Source: Acaudatibacter sp035532115
GTDB taxonomy: Bacteria; Pseudomonadota; Alphaproteobacteria; Caulobacterales; Caulobacteraceae
Assembly (NCBI GenBank): GCA_035532115.1
Contig: DATKRO010000037.1
Span: forward strand, 62,001-126,000
Length of the DNA stretch: 64,000 bases
Direction: 5' to 3'
In this document: piece by piece, positions 16,646 through 25,965 of the stretch
Layout of the letters: every line of letters starts with the position of its first letter
Position numbering within the stretch: position 1 is the first letter of the stretch
Translations under genes and position numbers: made by a program
The notes under the pieces: model-generated
Databases searched by the model: none
What the model saw: only the letters and a program-made list of their open reading frames with translations
What the model was told of the DNA's origin: nothing

Positions 16646-17446
16646 CTAGCGCATTCGTGCGGGGAACGCGCCGCGCTGCATCCCGGCCGGACCGTCCTTG
16701 GTCGGCGCCAGCAGCGGCGGCGTGTAGTCGGCGATCCGCGCCAGCGCCGCGACATCGAGCAGCTCGAGCTCGCCGCACTGCAGGCGGATGAGGCCCTCGC
16801 GGCGCAGGTGCTGCAGGGTGCGGTTCATGTGGACCACCGAGAGGCCCAGGGCGTCGGCGAGGATTTCCTGGGTGAGCGGCATGGAGAAGCGCGATCCGCG
16901 CACGAGGCCGGCGAGTCCCAGGCGCCAGTGCAACTCGAGCAGCAGATGACCGGTGCGCTCGTAAGCCGTCTGCCGGCCGATGCGGACGAGATGATCCAGG
17001 AGAAAGATCTCCTCGAGCGCCGCGGACGTCTCGATGGCCGCCATCAGCCCAGCATGCTGCGGCTCTGCCGCCACCGCAGCCAAGGCGCGCGCGTCGGCGG
17101 TCGCGACAGAGGTCAGGGCGACCGTGACTGCGAGCGCCAGCGGACGTTGCCGCGGACCTGGCCAGATCAGGTCGCCGGGCAGGATGAATTCGAATATCTG
17201 ACGCCGGCCATCGGGCAGCTCGCGCTGGCGGCACGCCCAGCCGGAAAGCATCAACCTCGGCATTCGCCGGCCGTCCCCGCAGATCTCGGCGCCGGCAGGT
17301 TGCGCCTGCCGCTGGGCCGCCAGCGAAGCGATGAGGAACCGGTCGGCGGCGGTCAGCGTCGCGAGTGCGCTCAGGCGGGCGCCGAGTGCGTCGAAGGCGC
17401 CGTTCGGGACGCCACGATGAGCTCTAAGATCAATGGCTTGGCTCAC
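16646..17446 (-). CDS. Crp/Fnr family transcriptional regulator
   Basis: This 266-residue protein has a cyclic-nucleotide-binding-type beta-roll (about residues 25-150, with SGWACRQRELPDGRRQIFEF and LPGDLIW), a long dimer helix, and a C-terminal winged helix-turn-helix (LTQEILADALGLSVVHMNRTLQHLRREGLI). It lacks the four-cysteine pattern of oxygen-sensing Fnr, and the beta-roll does not show the full cAMP-binding signature, so the signal is unknown. The C-terminal tail after residue 245 is not part of the standard fold. It stands alone: its neighbours are hmgA downstream and the molybdenum hydroxylase gene upstream, both on the same strand but more than 150 bases away. Confidence 0.88.
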   Translation of the reverse strand: MSQAIDLRAHRGVPNGAFDALGARLSALATLTAADRFLIASLAAQRQAQPAGAEICGDGRRMPRLMLSGWACRQRELPDGRRQIFEFILPGDLIWPGPRQRPLALAVTVALTSVATADARALAAVAAEPQHAGLMAAIETSAALEEIFLLDHLVRIGRQTAYERTGHLLLELHWRLGLAGLVRGSRFSMPLTQEILADALGLSVVHMNRTLQHLRREGLIRLQCGELELLDVAALARIADYTPPLLAPTKDGPAGMQRGAFPARMR

Positions 17447-17609
17447 GGCGTCTCCCCCTTTCCTCGACGGGCGCCGCGCGCAAGCTGCGCCGCCCGCCTG
17501 CGATGACGAGAATCCCTGAACCGATCTTTAGTTCCCGCGAGGCGCGAAACGGCCCGCCCCGTCGGCCGCCGCTGGCGGCTCCCGACGCGCGGCGGCGCTC
17601 GCGCTTCGC

Positions 17610-19712
17610 TCAACCCGCGAGGAGCATTCCGGCGATGCGCTCGCGGGTGAACGGGAGATCGCGAAGCCGCGCGCCAAGCGCATGGGCGAGGGCGTTGCCG
17701 ATGGCGGCCATCGCCGGGCCGAGCGAGACTTCGCCGGTGCCGACCGAGCGCTGGTCCTGGGCCATGACGAGTTCGACGTCCACCGGCGGGATCTCGTCGA
17801 ACCGCAGGATGGGATAGTCGTCCCACGCCGTGGAGGCGACCCCCGCGCGAGCCAGGCGCACCTGTTCTTTCAGCGCCCAGCTCGCGGCCATGAGCATCCC
17901 GCCCTCGAGCTGGTTTCTGGCCCCGTCGGGATTGATCACCTGCCCGCAGTCGGCGACGCACCACATGTGCTCGAGGCGGACCTCGGTCTCGACGTTCAGG
18001 GCGACGGCGGCGGCGACATAGGCGCCGCGGTCGCGGTAGCGGCAATAGGCGAAGCCGAGGCCCCTGCCCGTCCCCGGCGCGCCGCGCCCGGACCATCCGG
18101 CCATCCGCGCGGTCCGCTCGATCACGTGGCGGCCGCGCGGATCGCCCACGTGCGCCAGCCGAAACGCCACCGGATCCTCCCCCGCCAGCTCGGCGAGTTC
18201 GTCCATGAAGCACTCGCCCGCATAGGTGTTCACCGGTCCGCCCAGCCCGCGCAAGGACGAGGTGCGCACGGGCGCCTGGACCAGATGCTCGGTGACGCGG
18301 CGGGTCGGGATCTCGTACGAAGGGACGGCGTTGAGGATGCCGCCGGAGAAGCGCACCCCGGGCGGCAGGTTCGCCGGCGGCGCCGGCGGCGGAGCGGGCG
18401 GCAGGCCGAGCGCGGTCTCGGCCAGGCAGCGGCCGCGACCGCCGGTATGCGAACCGCTCCAGATTTCGCTCTGATAGTCCGCGAGCCGGCCGCCCGCGTC
18501 GAGTTCGGCGGCCAGTTCTATGTGCATGGCCGTGCCCAGCGGCTCATGGCCAAACTCGTCTTCGCGTCGCCACTGGACGCGGATCGGCCGGCCGGGCCGG
18601 CGCACCGCGATCACCGCCGCGTCGACGGCCGCATCGTCGGAGCCGTTGTGTCCATAGGTCCCGGCGCCCTGGCCGTGGATCACCGTGATCCTGTCCGGCG
18701 CGAGATCGCAGACGCGCGCCAGCAGGGCTCGCAGGGGATAGACCCCTTGCGCATGGGTCCAGACGGTGAGAGCGTCATCGCCCATCAGCGCCAGGGCGCA
18801 GGACGGCCCCATGGAGCCATGGGCGATGTAGGGGCGGCTGTAGGAGGCCTGGAGGCGGCGCCGGTTCGAGGGCTGCGGCGATGGTTCCGGCGCGGGGAAG
18901 GTCTGGCGTGGCAGGTCCTTCAGGGACGCGCTCTGCGACAGGGCCGGCGAAAGCTCAGGGACGCCCTCCCACTCGGCGGTGCGTTCGGCCGCGGCGAGCG
19001 CGGCCTCGGCCGCGCCCTCGCTCTCGGACAGGAATGCGACGAACTGGGCCGCGCGCAGAATGTCGATCGCGGCACCCGCGCCGCGTCGGATCGCCGCTTC
19101 GTCGAGACCGGCGAGCCGCGCCTGGGGCCCGGGCTGGCGCAGCACGCGGGCGTGCAACAGGCCCGGCGGCGCGAGGTCGTGCAGAAACGCCGCCCCGAAC
19201 AGCTTCGCCGCCAGGTCGAGCCGCTGCACGCTGCGGCCGACCAGCCGGTGCGCCGCCGGTGGTTTCGGCATCGCCGCCCCGCTGGGCGCCTGGCGAAGAT
19301 CGACATCGCCCGTCAGCGCCCAGTAGTCGAGCCCGCTGGGCCGACCCTCGACGAGGAAGGCGCCGTCCTCGATGCCGAGGGCGCCCGGTGCGCAGGCGAG
19401 CCGGCGCGCCGCCGCGGCGGTGAACAGCGCCCGCACCTCGGCGCAGGCCTGGCGGACCGCAGCGCCGGAGGTCTCGGTGGACATGCTGCCGACGGTCAGG
19501 CCTTCGTCGGGCGAGACGCCGGTCTCGGGATTGACCAGATCGAGCCGTGCGAGGTCCACGTCCAGCTCCTCGGCGGCAATCTGGGCGAGGCCGGTGACGG
19601 CGCCTTGGCCGTATTCGACCTTGCCGACCGCGATCCGCACTCGACCCTTCGTCTCGAAGCCGACCCAGCGGTCGAGGCGCGGATTGGCGGCGAGGCTCGC
19701 CGGAATGCTCAT
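17610..19712 (-). CDS. Molybdenum hydroxylase large subunit (isoquinoline 1-oxidoreductase beta type)
   Basis: This 700-residue molybdopterin-binding subunit belongs to the xanthine dehydrogenase superfamily and is of the IorB-like, two-subunit type. The opening WVGFETKGRVRIAVGKVEYGQGAVTGLAQIAAEELDVD is typical of IorB relatives, though the usual twin-arginine N-terminal extension is missing, so a cytoplasmic location is likely. The C-terminal VGTGEVSLGPAMAAIGNA contains the GxGE catalytic glutamate. Such enzymes hydroxylate carbon atoms of N-heterocycles, aldehydes or nicotinate using water; the substrate cannot be read from the sequence. The ATG at 19710-19712 overlaps the small-subunit stop by four bases, so the two chains are made together. 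Confidence 0.88.
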   Translation of the reverse strand: MSIPASLAANPRLDRWVGFETKGRVRIAVGKVEYGQGAVTGLAQIAAEELDVDLARLDLVNPETGVSPDEGLTVGSMSTETSGAAVRQACAEVRALFTAAAARRLACAPGALGIEDGAFLVEGRPSGLDYWALTGDVDLRQAPSGAAMPKPPAAHRLVGRSVQRLDLAAKLFGAAFLHDLAPPGLLHARVLRQPGPQARLAGLDEAAIRRGAGAAIDILRAAQFVAFLSESEGAAEAALAAAERTAEWEGVPELSPALSQSASLKDLPRQTFPAPEPSPQPSNRRRLQASYSRPYIAHGSMGPSCALALMGDDALTVWTHAQGVYPLRALLARVCDLAPDRITVIHGQGAGTYGHNGSDDAAVDAAVIAVRRPGRPIRVQWRREDEFGHEPLGTAMHIELAAELDAGGRLADYQSEIWSGSHTGGRGRCLAETALGLPPAPPPAPPANLPPGVRFSGGILNAVPSYEIPTRRVTEHLVQAPVRTSSLRGLGGPVNTYAGECFMDELAELAGEDPVAFRLAHVGDPRGRHVIERTARMAGWSGRGAPGTGRGLGFAYCRYRDRGAYVAAAVALNVETEVRLEHMWCVADCGQVINPDGARNQLEGGMLMAASWALKEQVRLARAGVASTAWDDYPILRFDEIPPVDVELVMAQDQRSVGTGEVSLGPAMAAIGNALAHALGARLRDLPFTRERIAGMLLAG

Positions 19713-20191
19713 TGGGCGAGATCTCCGCGCATGCGGCGGGCGGCGAGGGCGACGGCGGCGAGGATCCGGTTGTGGGCGGCGCACCGGCACAGGTGCCAGG
19801 AGAGCGCCGCCGCGATCTCGGCCCGGCTTGGGCTCGGATTGCGATCGAGGAGCGCCTTGGCGCCCATGAGGATCCCGGCCAGGCAGTAGCCGCACTGGCC
19901 GGCCTGGATGTCGAGGAACGCCACCTGCAGCGGGTGCGGCGCCTCCGGCGTTCCGATGCCCTCGAGAGTGGTGATCGCCCTGCCTGCGAGATTGCCCACC
20001 TCGAGCTGGCAGGCGGGGCGCTCCTCGCCGTCGACGATGACCGCGCAGGTCCCGCACTGGCCGGCGCCGCAGCCGTACTTCGCCGCCTTGAGGTCGAGGT
20101 GGTTGCGCAGCGCCTCCAGCAGCGAGGCGGTCGCCTCGATCGTCAGCGGGCGGGTTGCGCCATTGACGATGAGCTCAATCTCGCGAACCAA
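19709..20191 (-). CDS. Molybdenum hydroxylase [2Fe-2S] small subunit
   Basis: This 160-residue iron-sulfur subunit carries two [2Fe-2S] clusters. The N-terminal plant-ferredoxin-like cluster uses YGCGAGQCGTC plus a later cysteine (PACQLEVG); the C-terminal helical cluster uses GQCGYCLAGILM and CRCAAHN. It passes electrons from the molybdenum centre of the partner at 17610-19712 to an external acceptor; there is no FAD subunit, so a cytochrome or membrane acceptor is likely, as in Ior and nicotinate dehydrogenases. The start is a TTG at 20189-20191, preceded by GGGAGGA at a good distance; no ATG fits. It lies 20 bases after the ilvD stop. Confidence 0.9.
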   Translation of the reverse strand: MVREIELIVNGATRPLTIEATASLLEALRNHLDLKAAKYGCGAGQCGTCAVIVDGEERPACQLEVGNLAGRAITTLEGIGTPEAPHPLQVAFLDIQAGQCGYCLAGILMGAKALLDRNPSPSRAEIAAALSWHLCRCAAHNRILAAVALAARRMRGDLAQ

Positions 20192-20211
20192 CGCGCGTTC
20201 CTCCCGCGACC

Positions 20212-21948
20212 TCAGATCTCCGCATAGACCTTGCGTTCGCCGGCCATGCCTGGATGGGTAACCGCGCCGCGGTGCGCCGGGCCGACGGCTTGCGCATACT
20301 TCCAGAGCGCGCCTGAGCCATAGTCGGTCTCGCGCGGGCGCCAATGGCGCTTGCGGTTTTCCAGTTCGATCGGGTCGACCTCCAGCTCGAGCGTCCCTGC
20401 TTCGGCGTCGATGGCGATGATGTCGCCATCCCTGACGAGGGCGATCGGCCCGCCCTCCTGCGCCTCCGGACCGACGTGGCCGATGCAAAGGCCGTGCGTG
20501 CCGCCGGAGAACCGCCCGTCGGTGATCAGCGCCACCTTCTCGCCGCGACCCTGGCCGGTGAGGGCGGCGGTGGTGGAGAGCATCTCGCGCATCCCCGGAC
20601 CGCCCTTCGGACCTTCATAGCGGATGACGAGCACGTCGCCGTCCTCGTAGCCGCCGGCCTCGACGGCGGCGAAACATGCTTCCTCGCCATCGAAGACCCG
20701 CGCCGGCCCGCGATGGGTCCGATGCGACTTCATGCCGGCCACCTTGCAGATCGATCCGTCCGGGGCGAGCGAGCCCCAGAGGCCGACCACGCCGCCGGTG
20801 GGAGAGAGCGGGCTCGAGACCGGCCGGATCACGTCCTGGTCGCTGCGCCACTTCACGCCGGCCAGGTTTTCGGCCAAGGTCTTGCCGGTGACGGTCATCA
20901 CGTCGCCGTGGATATGGCCGCCCTCCAGCAGCGTCTTCAGCAGCACCGGCACGCCGCCCGCTTCGCCCATGTCCCTGGCGACATAGCGCCCGCCGGGCTT
21001 CAGGTCGGCGAGATAGGGCGTGCGCCTGGAGATTTCGACCACGTCGCGCAGGGTGAACTCGATGCCGCATTCGTGCGCCATCGCCGGCAGGTGCAGGCCG
21101 CCGTTGGTCGAGCCGCCGGTCGCGGCCACCACCACGGCGGCGTTCTCGAACGCCTTGCGGGTGCAGATGTCGCGCGGACGGAGTTGGCGTTCGATCAGCC
21201 GCACCACGGCCTCGCCGGAAGCGACGGCATACTGGTCGCGGCTCTCGTAGGGCGCCGGCAGGGCGGCCGAGAGCGGTAGGGCCAGACCGATCGCCTCCGA
21301 CACGCAGGCCATGGTGTTGGCGGTGAACTGGCCGCCGCAGGCGCCGTCGCCCGGGCAGGCGTGCTGCTCGAGGCTGCACAGATCCTCCAGGCTCATCCGG
21401 CCCGCCGAATACATGCCGACGCCCTCGAAGACATCGACCACCGTCACGTCCCGCCCCTGCCAGCGCCCGGGCAGTATGGAGCCGCCGTAAAGGAACACCG
21501 ACGGCACGTTCAGCCGCAGCATCGCCATCATCATCCCGGGCAGGGACTTGTCGCAGCCGGCGACGCCGACGAGGGCGTCGTAGCTGTGGCCGCGGATGGT
21601 GAGCTCGACCGAGTCGGCGATCAGGTCGCGGCTGACCAGCGAGGACTTCATGCCGTCGTGGCCCATGGCGATGCCGTCGGTGACGGTGATGGTGCAGAAT
21701 TCGCGCGGCGTCGCCCCGGCGCGCTTGACCCCTTGCGACACCGCGTGGGCCTGGCGCATCAGGGCGGTGTTGCAAGGCGCCGCCTCGTTCCAGCATGAGG
21801 CCACGCCGACGAACGGCTGGGCGATCTCGCGCGTGCCCAGCCCCATGGCGTAATAGTACGAGCGGTGCGGCGCGCGCGCCGGCCCCTCGGTCACGTGGCG
21901 GCTGGGCAGCTTGGACTTGTCCCAGGTTCCGTCCGGCTTTCTGGTCAT
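20212..21948 (-). CDS. ilvD: Dihydroxy-acid dehydratase
   Basis: This 578-residue protein of the IlvD/Edd family dehydrates 2,3-dihydroxy-isovalerate and its ethyl analogue in valine, isoleucine and leucine synthesis. The cluster cysteines are in SCWNEAAPCN (Cys52), GVAGCDKSLPG and GDGACGGQFTANTMA, and the C-terminal ITDGRFSGGTHGLCIGHV is the family signature. These fit true dihydroxy-acid dehydratases; sugar-acid dehydratases of the same family remain possible. The ATG at 21946-21948 is chosen from the N-terminus. The two molybdenum hydroxylase genes follow within 20 bases on the same strand, which is not a usual partner for a branched-chain gene. It diverges from ppa. Confidence 0.92.
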   Translation of the reverse strand: MTRKPDGTWDKSKLPSRHVTEGPARAPHRSYYYAMGLGTREIAQPFVGVASCWNEAAPCNTALMRQAHAVSQGVKRAGATPREFCTITVTDGIAMGHDGMKSSLVSRDLIADSVELTIRGHSYDALVGVAGCDKSLPGMMMAMLRLNVPSVFLYGGSILPGRWQGRDVTVVDVFEGVGMYSAGRMSLEDLCSLEQHACPGDGACGGQFTANTMACVSEAIGLALPLSAALPAPYESRDQYAVASGEAVVRLIERQLRPRDICTRKAFENAAVVVAATGGSTNGGLHLPAMAHECGIEFTLRDVVEISRRTPYLADLKPGGRYVARDMGEAGGVPVLLKTLLEGGHIHGDVMTVTGKTLAENLAGVKWRSDQDVIRPVSSPLSPTGGVVGLWGSLAPDGSICKVAGMKSHRTHRGPARVFDGEEACFAAVEAGGYEDGDVLVIRYEGPKGGPGMREMLSTTAALTGQGRGEKVALITDGRFSGGTHGLCIGHVGPEAQEGGPIALVRDGDIIAIDAEAGTLELEVDPIELENRKRHWRPRETDYGSGALWKYAQAVGPAHRGAVTHPGMAGERKVYAEI

Positions 21949-22101
21949 GGCGCGCTCCCGATCAGGGCGCGCATCCCTAGCCGAGCCCGGCGCGCCGGCA
22001 AAGCCTCTCGCCGCCGCCGCTACCGCAGCGTCGGCCGTGGCGGACGGTTGCTGCGCTCGCGGCGCGCTCGTATTCGTGCCGCCTCGCCCGAGGAGCCAGC
22101 C

Positions 22102-22641
22102 ATGAATCTCGCCGCCGTGCCCATCGGGGCCAATCCGCCGCATGAGGTGAACGTCGTCATCGAGGTGCCGATCGGGGGCGAGCCGATCAAGTACGAGATG
22201 CACAAGCCGTCCGGCGCCCTGATGGTCGACCGGTTTCTCTATACGTCGATGCGCTATCCCGGGAACTACGGCTTCATTCCCCACACCCTCTCAGGCGACG
22301 GCGACCCCTGCGACGTGCTGGTGGCCAACACCCGCGCGGTCACCCCAGGCATCATCATGAGCTGCCGCATCGTCGGCGTGATGGTGATGGAGGACGAGGC
22401 CGGCGCCGACGAGAAGTTGATCGGCGTGCCCGCGCCGAAGCTGACGCAGCGCTACGACCACGTCCAGACCCTGACCGATCTTCCGGAGATCACCCTCAAG
22501 CAGATCGAACACTTCTTCAGTCACTACAAGGATCTCGAGCCGGGCAAGTGGGTGAAGATCGTCCGCTGGGGCGACGCCGGCGCGGCCCGCGCCATGGTGC
22601 TGGAGGGGATCGAGCGGGCCAAGGCGGCGGGAAGGGACTGA
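22102..22641 (+). CDS. ppa: Inorganic pyrophosphatase
   Basis: This 179-residue soluble family I pyrophosphatase hydrolyses pyrophosphate to two phosphates, pulling biosynthetic reactions forward. The signature DGDPCDVLV (near residue 69) provides the magnesium-binding aspartates, preceded by KYEMHKPSGALMVDR and MRYPGNYGFIPHT. AGGAG (22091-22095) lies seven bases before the ATG. The gene stands alone, diverging from ilvD over about 150 bases and followed by the convergent TetR gene. Confidence 0.97.
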   Translation: MNLAAVPIGANPPHEVNVVIEVPIGGEPIKYEMHKPSGALMVDRFLYTSMRYPGNYGFIPHTLSGDGDPCDVLVANTRAVTPGIIMSCRIVGVMVMEDEAGADEKLIGVPAPKLTQRYDHVQTLTDLPEITLKQIEHFFSHYKDLEPGKWVKIVRWGDAGAARAMVLEGIERAKAAGRD

Positions 22642-22740
22642 GCAGGCGCCGCCAGGAACCGTCGGGACCCGCTGGGTTTCCTCGCGGCGGGTCCTCTTCA
22701 AGGCGAGCCGGAGCGCGGGCTCGCGGCGACTTGGCTGGAG

Positions 22741-23427
22741 TCAGGTTGCGGGCGGCTTGTCGGCCAGCGAGAGGAAGCCCGCGGCCATGAAGCGGGCCAT
22801 CAGCTGCTTCACCGCCTGGAAGTCGTCCGATCTGCATAGTCCGCCCGACAGCCGGTCGATCCGGCCGGTGCGCGCCAGCGTGTTCATCAGCGATCCGGTG
22901 ACGAAGTGGTAGCCCCAGAAGATGTCGGCCTCGGGCGAGTCCGGCAGCGCGCGCTTCAGGATGCTCACCAGCTTCAGCACCACAGGATCGAAGTGGACAT
23001 CCATCAGCGCGGCGCCCTCGGGGGTGTTGCTCACCCGCGCGCAGAAGGCCGCATAGTTCATCCAAGGCTCGCCGCCCTCGATGTAGAGATCGAGGTCGGT
23101 GTCCAGGAACGCGCGCAGCGCCCCCTCCAGGGTGGGATGGTCTCCGGTCTGCGCCTCGTAGCGGTCCAGCGCCTCCATCCGCCGCCCGCTGGTCACGGCG
23201 GCGCGACGGGCGAACACGGCCTCGAAGAGGCTGCGCTTGTCGTCGAAATAGTAGTGCAGCAGCGTCGTGTGGACCCCGACGCGCTCGGCCACGTCGCGCA
23301 GGGTGACGCCGTGAAGGCCGTTCCTGGAGAACAGGTACTCGGCCGCGTCGAGGATCTGCTCGAGCGTCTCGGCGCGCTGTTCGGCCTTGCTGCGGCGGAC
23401 CCGCTTCGCCGCCAGTCCCTCGGACAT
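22741..23427 (-). CDS. TetR family transcriptional regulator
   Basis: This 228-residue regulator has an N-terminal helix-turn-helix domain (about residues 22-65: ILDAAEYLFSRNGLHGVTLRDVAERVGVHTTLLHYYFDDKRSLF), a textbook TetR DNA-binding unit. The C-terminal ligand-binding part is not assigned to a subfamily. The start at 23425-23427 has AGGAGG just upstream. It lies downstream of, and in the same direction as, the TonB-dependent receptor gene, separated by 261 bases that include its own promoter-like sequence. Repression of the receptor gene is a reasonable guess, not shown. Confidence 0.92.
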   Translation of the reverse strand: MSEGLAAKRVRRSKAEQRAETLEQILDAAEYLFSRNGLHGVTLRDVAERVGVHTTLLHYYFDDKRSLFEAVFARRAAVTSGRRMEALDRYEAQTGDHPTLEGALRAFLDTDLDLYIEGGEPWMNYAAFCARVSNTPEGAALMDVHFDPVVLKLVSILKRALPDSPEADIFWGYHFVTGSLMNTLARTGRIDRLSGGLCRSDDFQAVKQLMARFMAAGFLSLADKPPAT

Positions 23428-23508
23428 GATGTCAACCTCCTGGTGCGACTGGGGGTCCGATCGCCGGAAGGGCGTCAAGGCGCGGACTCGCCTCGACAAT
23501 TTCCAGTT

Positions 23509-23536
23509 GGCGTAGTCGGTGGGCCGCCCTTGTCAA
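23509..23536 (-). promoter_or_regulatory. Candidate promoter for the TetR gene
   Basis: On the minus strand a perfect TTGACA (23531-23536) is followed after 16 bases by TACGCC (23509-23514). The -10 element is weak. The leader to the tetR ATG would be about 75-80 bases. Confidence 0.3.
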
Positions 23537-23688
23537 TCTTTCCGCTGACGCTGGGCGTCAAGGCGCCTATCTGCACGCCGCTGTCCGGCAGCCGCCAACG
23601 GGCGCCCCTTGCCGTGGCGCGCAGTTCGCCCGGTTCCGTGTCAGGGCGCCGATCACCGCCACCCGTCCGGCGGCCGTCGTTCGCGGCG

Positions 23689-25887
23689 TCAGAACGTCTT
23701 CATCACGCTGACGCCGAATTGCCGCGGCGCGCCCGCCAGACGGATCGGCGGCAACAGGGCGGACACATAGTGGTCGTCCAGCAGGTTGGAGCCGTAGAGC
23801 GTGGCGACGATGCTCCCGTGCGTCCAGGCGAGCGATGCGCCGAGAATATTCCGGGCGGCGAGGTAGTCGCCTGCGGCGACGTTGTCGAACAGCGTCCCCC
23901 ACTGATGCGAAATGTAGCTGAAGCTGAGCGACGGCGTCAGCGTGTCGCCGTCGGAAAGCCTGTAGTTGTAGGATGCCCCGACGTTGAAAGTAAGGTCGGG
24001 CGCGTAGGTCTGCGGGTGGCCGCCCAGGTTGATGCACAGCGCCGTGGCGGGGCCTGACTCCTGATTGCAGGCGCCGCCGGTCGCCCCCCGCGGATCTTCC
24101 GTGTAGAAGGTTCCAAGCGCGCTGTGCTCGAGCCCCAGTCCGGCATCGAGCGAGAGACCGCCGAACGCCGCTTGCGCCGAGGCCTCGACGCCATACAGCT
24201 TGGTCGGGTTCGGATTGTTGAACTCGGTGGACTGGGTCGGGTTGTTCGGAATCGGGACGATGACCTGGAAGTGATCGAAATTGTTGTAATAGAACCCCAG
24301 CTGCGTATGCAGGTGATTGTCCAATAGACTCGACTTCCAGCCAATTTCGTAGTCCGTCACGTACTCCTGCTGGAACGGCGGCGGGAATGTCCCACCGCCA
24401 AAGTACAGCGCGCCGTTCAGGCCGCCCGGCTTGGCGCCCGTCGCCACGAACGCGTAGAGAAAGTTGTCATAGTTGAGGTTCCAGTCGAGCGCCACCTTGC
24501 CGGTAAAGTTCTGACCGGAGTAGGTCTCATTCTGGAAGAAGTGGTAGCCGAACGCGAGGAACTCCGGCACCAGCCAGTTGACGCGATTGTAGGTGCTCCA
24601 GCGCGAATACCGGCCGCCGACCTGCAGCTGGAATCCGGCCGGCAACTTGAAGCTGATCTGGCCAAATCCGGCGGCGGTGTAGGTGTGGTTGACGCCGTTG
24701 AGTTGTTCGTCGATGCCGCCAGCCGGGACGCCGATGTCGAAGCGTCCCACCGGGAATGCATAGTCGTTGCGGTCGTAATACGCCCCGAGGATCCAGGTGA
24801 TGGGCTTGTCGCTTGGCGAGATGATGTTGAATTCTTCGGAGAACAACTCTTCATCCACCGACTCGTTGATCGAGTAGTTCGGAGCCGGCAAATCCGTTCC
24901 GTCGATGTCGCCCTGCCAGCTGGTCTTGCCTTGCTGGTAGCCGGAGACGGAGCGAAAATCTATTCCGGCCCAGGCGGTGTAGTCGACCTGCAGGATCGAC
25001 CTCATGAACCTGTCGTCGGCAGATTCATGGCCATTGTTGGAGAAGTTGAAGAGGTCTCTGGTCGGGTTCACCTTCCTGGTCAGCGGGTTTATGATGGCGT
25101 CGCCAAAGTAGTTGCCGTTGTACAGATAGTCATAGTCGGTCTTCGACAGCACCCTCAGCGACGGCGTCGGCGTCCAGAGCCAGGAAAGGCGGGCGCTGCC
25201 CCATTTCAGGTTCGGATCCCCGGTCCATGGCCCGGTGACGTGATAGAAACTGTTGCGATAATCGGCGTCGAAGGCGACCCGCGCCGCCAGGGTATCGCTG
25301 ATCGGCAAGTTGATCGCGCCTTGCGCGCCGGCGTCGTCGTAATTGCCGTAATGGGCAAGCAGATAACCGTCGTAGCCGCCGCCGATGACCGGATTGCGGG
25401 TGGTGACGATGACGGCGCCGCCGGTGGCGTTCTGGCCGCTGAAGGTGCCTTGCGGGCCTCGCAGCACCTCGACGTTGGCGATGTCGAAGTAGGGCTCTTC
25501 CTGAAAATATCCTGGGAAGGTCGCCACGCCGTCGCGGTAGGTGATGACTCCCGTCGAAGTCTGGGTGTTGTGCTCGCCCTTGCCGATGCCGCGGATGTCG
25601 AAATCGTTGCCCTGGCCGAAGTTGTCCACGGTCAGCGACGGGGCGACGAACTGAAGCTGGTCGACCGTGAACACCCCGCGCCTGATGAGATCGCTCTGGG
25701 TGAGGACGGTCGCGGCGATCGCGGTCTTCTGCAGGTTGGTCGTGCGGCGGTCGGCCGTCACCACCACCTCCGGCACGGACGAGGCGGCGGGCGCCTCCCC
25801 GCGCGGCGACGCCGGCTGCGCCCCCGCGACGCCGCCTCCCGCGAAGGCCAGGACGGACGCGCTCAACCACAGTGCATGGATATTCAT
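23689..25887 (-). CDS. TonB-dependent outer-membrane receptor
   Basis: This 732-residue protein has a signal peptide (hydrophobic core to about residue 20, cleavage near AGA-QP), a TonB-box-like VPEVVVTADRR, a plug domain (about residues 50-165, with FDIRGIG and VEVLRGPQGTFSGQNATGGAV), and a long beta-barrel ending in a phenylalanine (SVMKTF), as outer-membrane proteins do. Receptors of this type in Caulobacterales and sphingomonads import diverse molecules such as sugars, siderophores and plant compounds; the substrate is not evident. Base composition is less GC-rich than the neighbours, with many AT-rich codons for Asn, Tyr and Phe, partly as a barrel property. A palindromic site lies upstream at 25948-25965. 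Confidence 0.93.
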   Translation of the reverse strand: MNIHALWLSASVLAFAGGGVAGAQPASPRGEAPAASSVPEVVVTADRRTTNLQKTAIAATVLTQSDLIRRGVFTVDQLQFVAPSLTVDNFGQGNDFDIRGIGKGEHNTQTSTGVITYRDGVATFPGYFQEEPYFDIANVEVLRGPQGTFSGQNATGGAVIVTTRNPVIGGGYDGYLLAHYGNYDDAGAQGAINLPISDTLAARVAFDADYRNSFYHVTGPWTGDPNLKWGSARLSWLWTPTPSLRVLSKTDYDYLYNGNYFGDAIINPLTRKVNPTRDLFNFSNNGHESADDRFMRSILQVDYTAWAGIDFRSVSGYQQGKTSWQGDIDGTDLPAPNYSINESVDEELFSEEFNIISPSDKPITWILGAYYDRNDYAFPVGRFDIGVPAGGIDEQLNGVNHTYTAAGFGQISFKLPAGFQLQVGGRYSRWSTYNRVNWLVPEFLAFGYHFFQNETYSGQNFTGKVALDWNLNYDNFLYAFVATGAKPGGLNGALYFGGGTFPPPFQQEYVTDYEIGWKSSLLDNHLHTQLGFYYNNFDHFQVIVPIPNNPTQSTEFNNPNPTKLYGVEASAQAAFGGLSLDAGLGLEHSALGTFYTEDPRGATGGACNQESGPATALCINLGGHPQTYAPDLTFNVGASYNYRLSDGDTLTPSLSFSYISHQWGTLFDNVAAGDYLAARNILGASLAWTHGSIVATLYGSNLLDDHYVSALLPPIRLAGAPRQFGVSVMKTF

Positions 25888-25947
25888 AGTCCCCCCAAGG
25901 CCGGATGGGCCAGCGCCCTCCGGCGCAGGGGCGGAAAGCTGAAGTCA

Positions 25948-25965
25948 GTTCACTGAGATGTCAAC
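25948..25965. promoter_or_regulatory. Palindromic operator candidate upstream of TonB receptor
   Basis: GTTCAC, six bases, GTCAAC form an inverted repeat with half-site GTTNAC. It overlaps a TTGACA on the minus strand (25959-25964) that could be the -35 element of the receptor gene, about 60 bases before its ATG. The 9-mer GATGTCAAC within it recurs just before the TetR start codon (23428-23436). This arrangement suits a TetR-type repressor. Confidence 0.35.
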
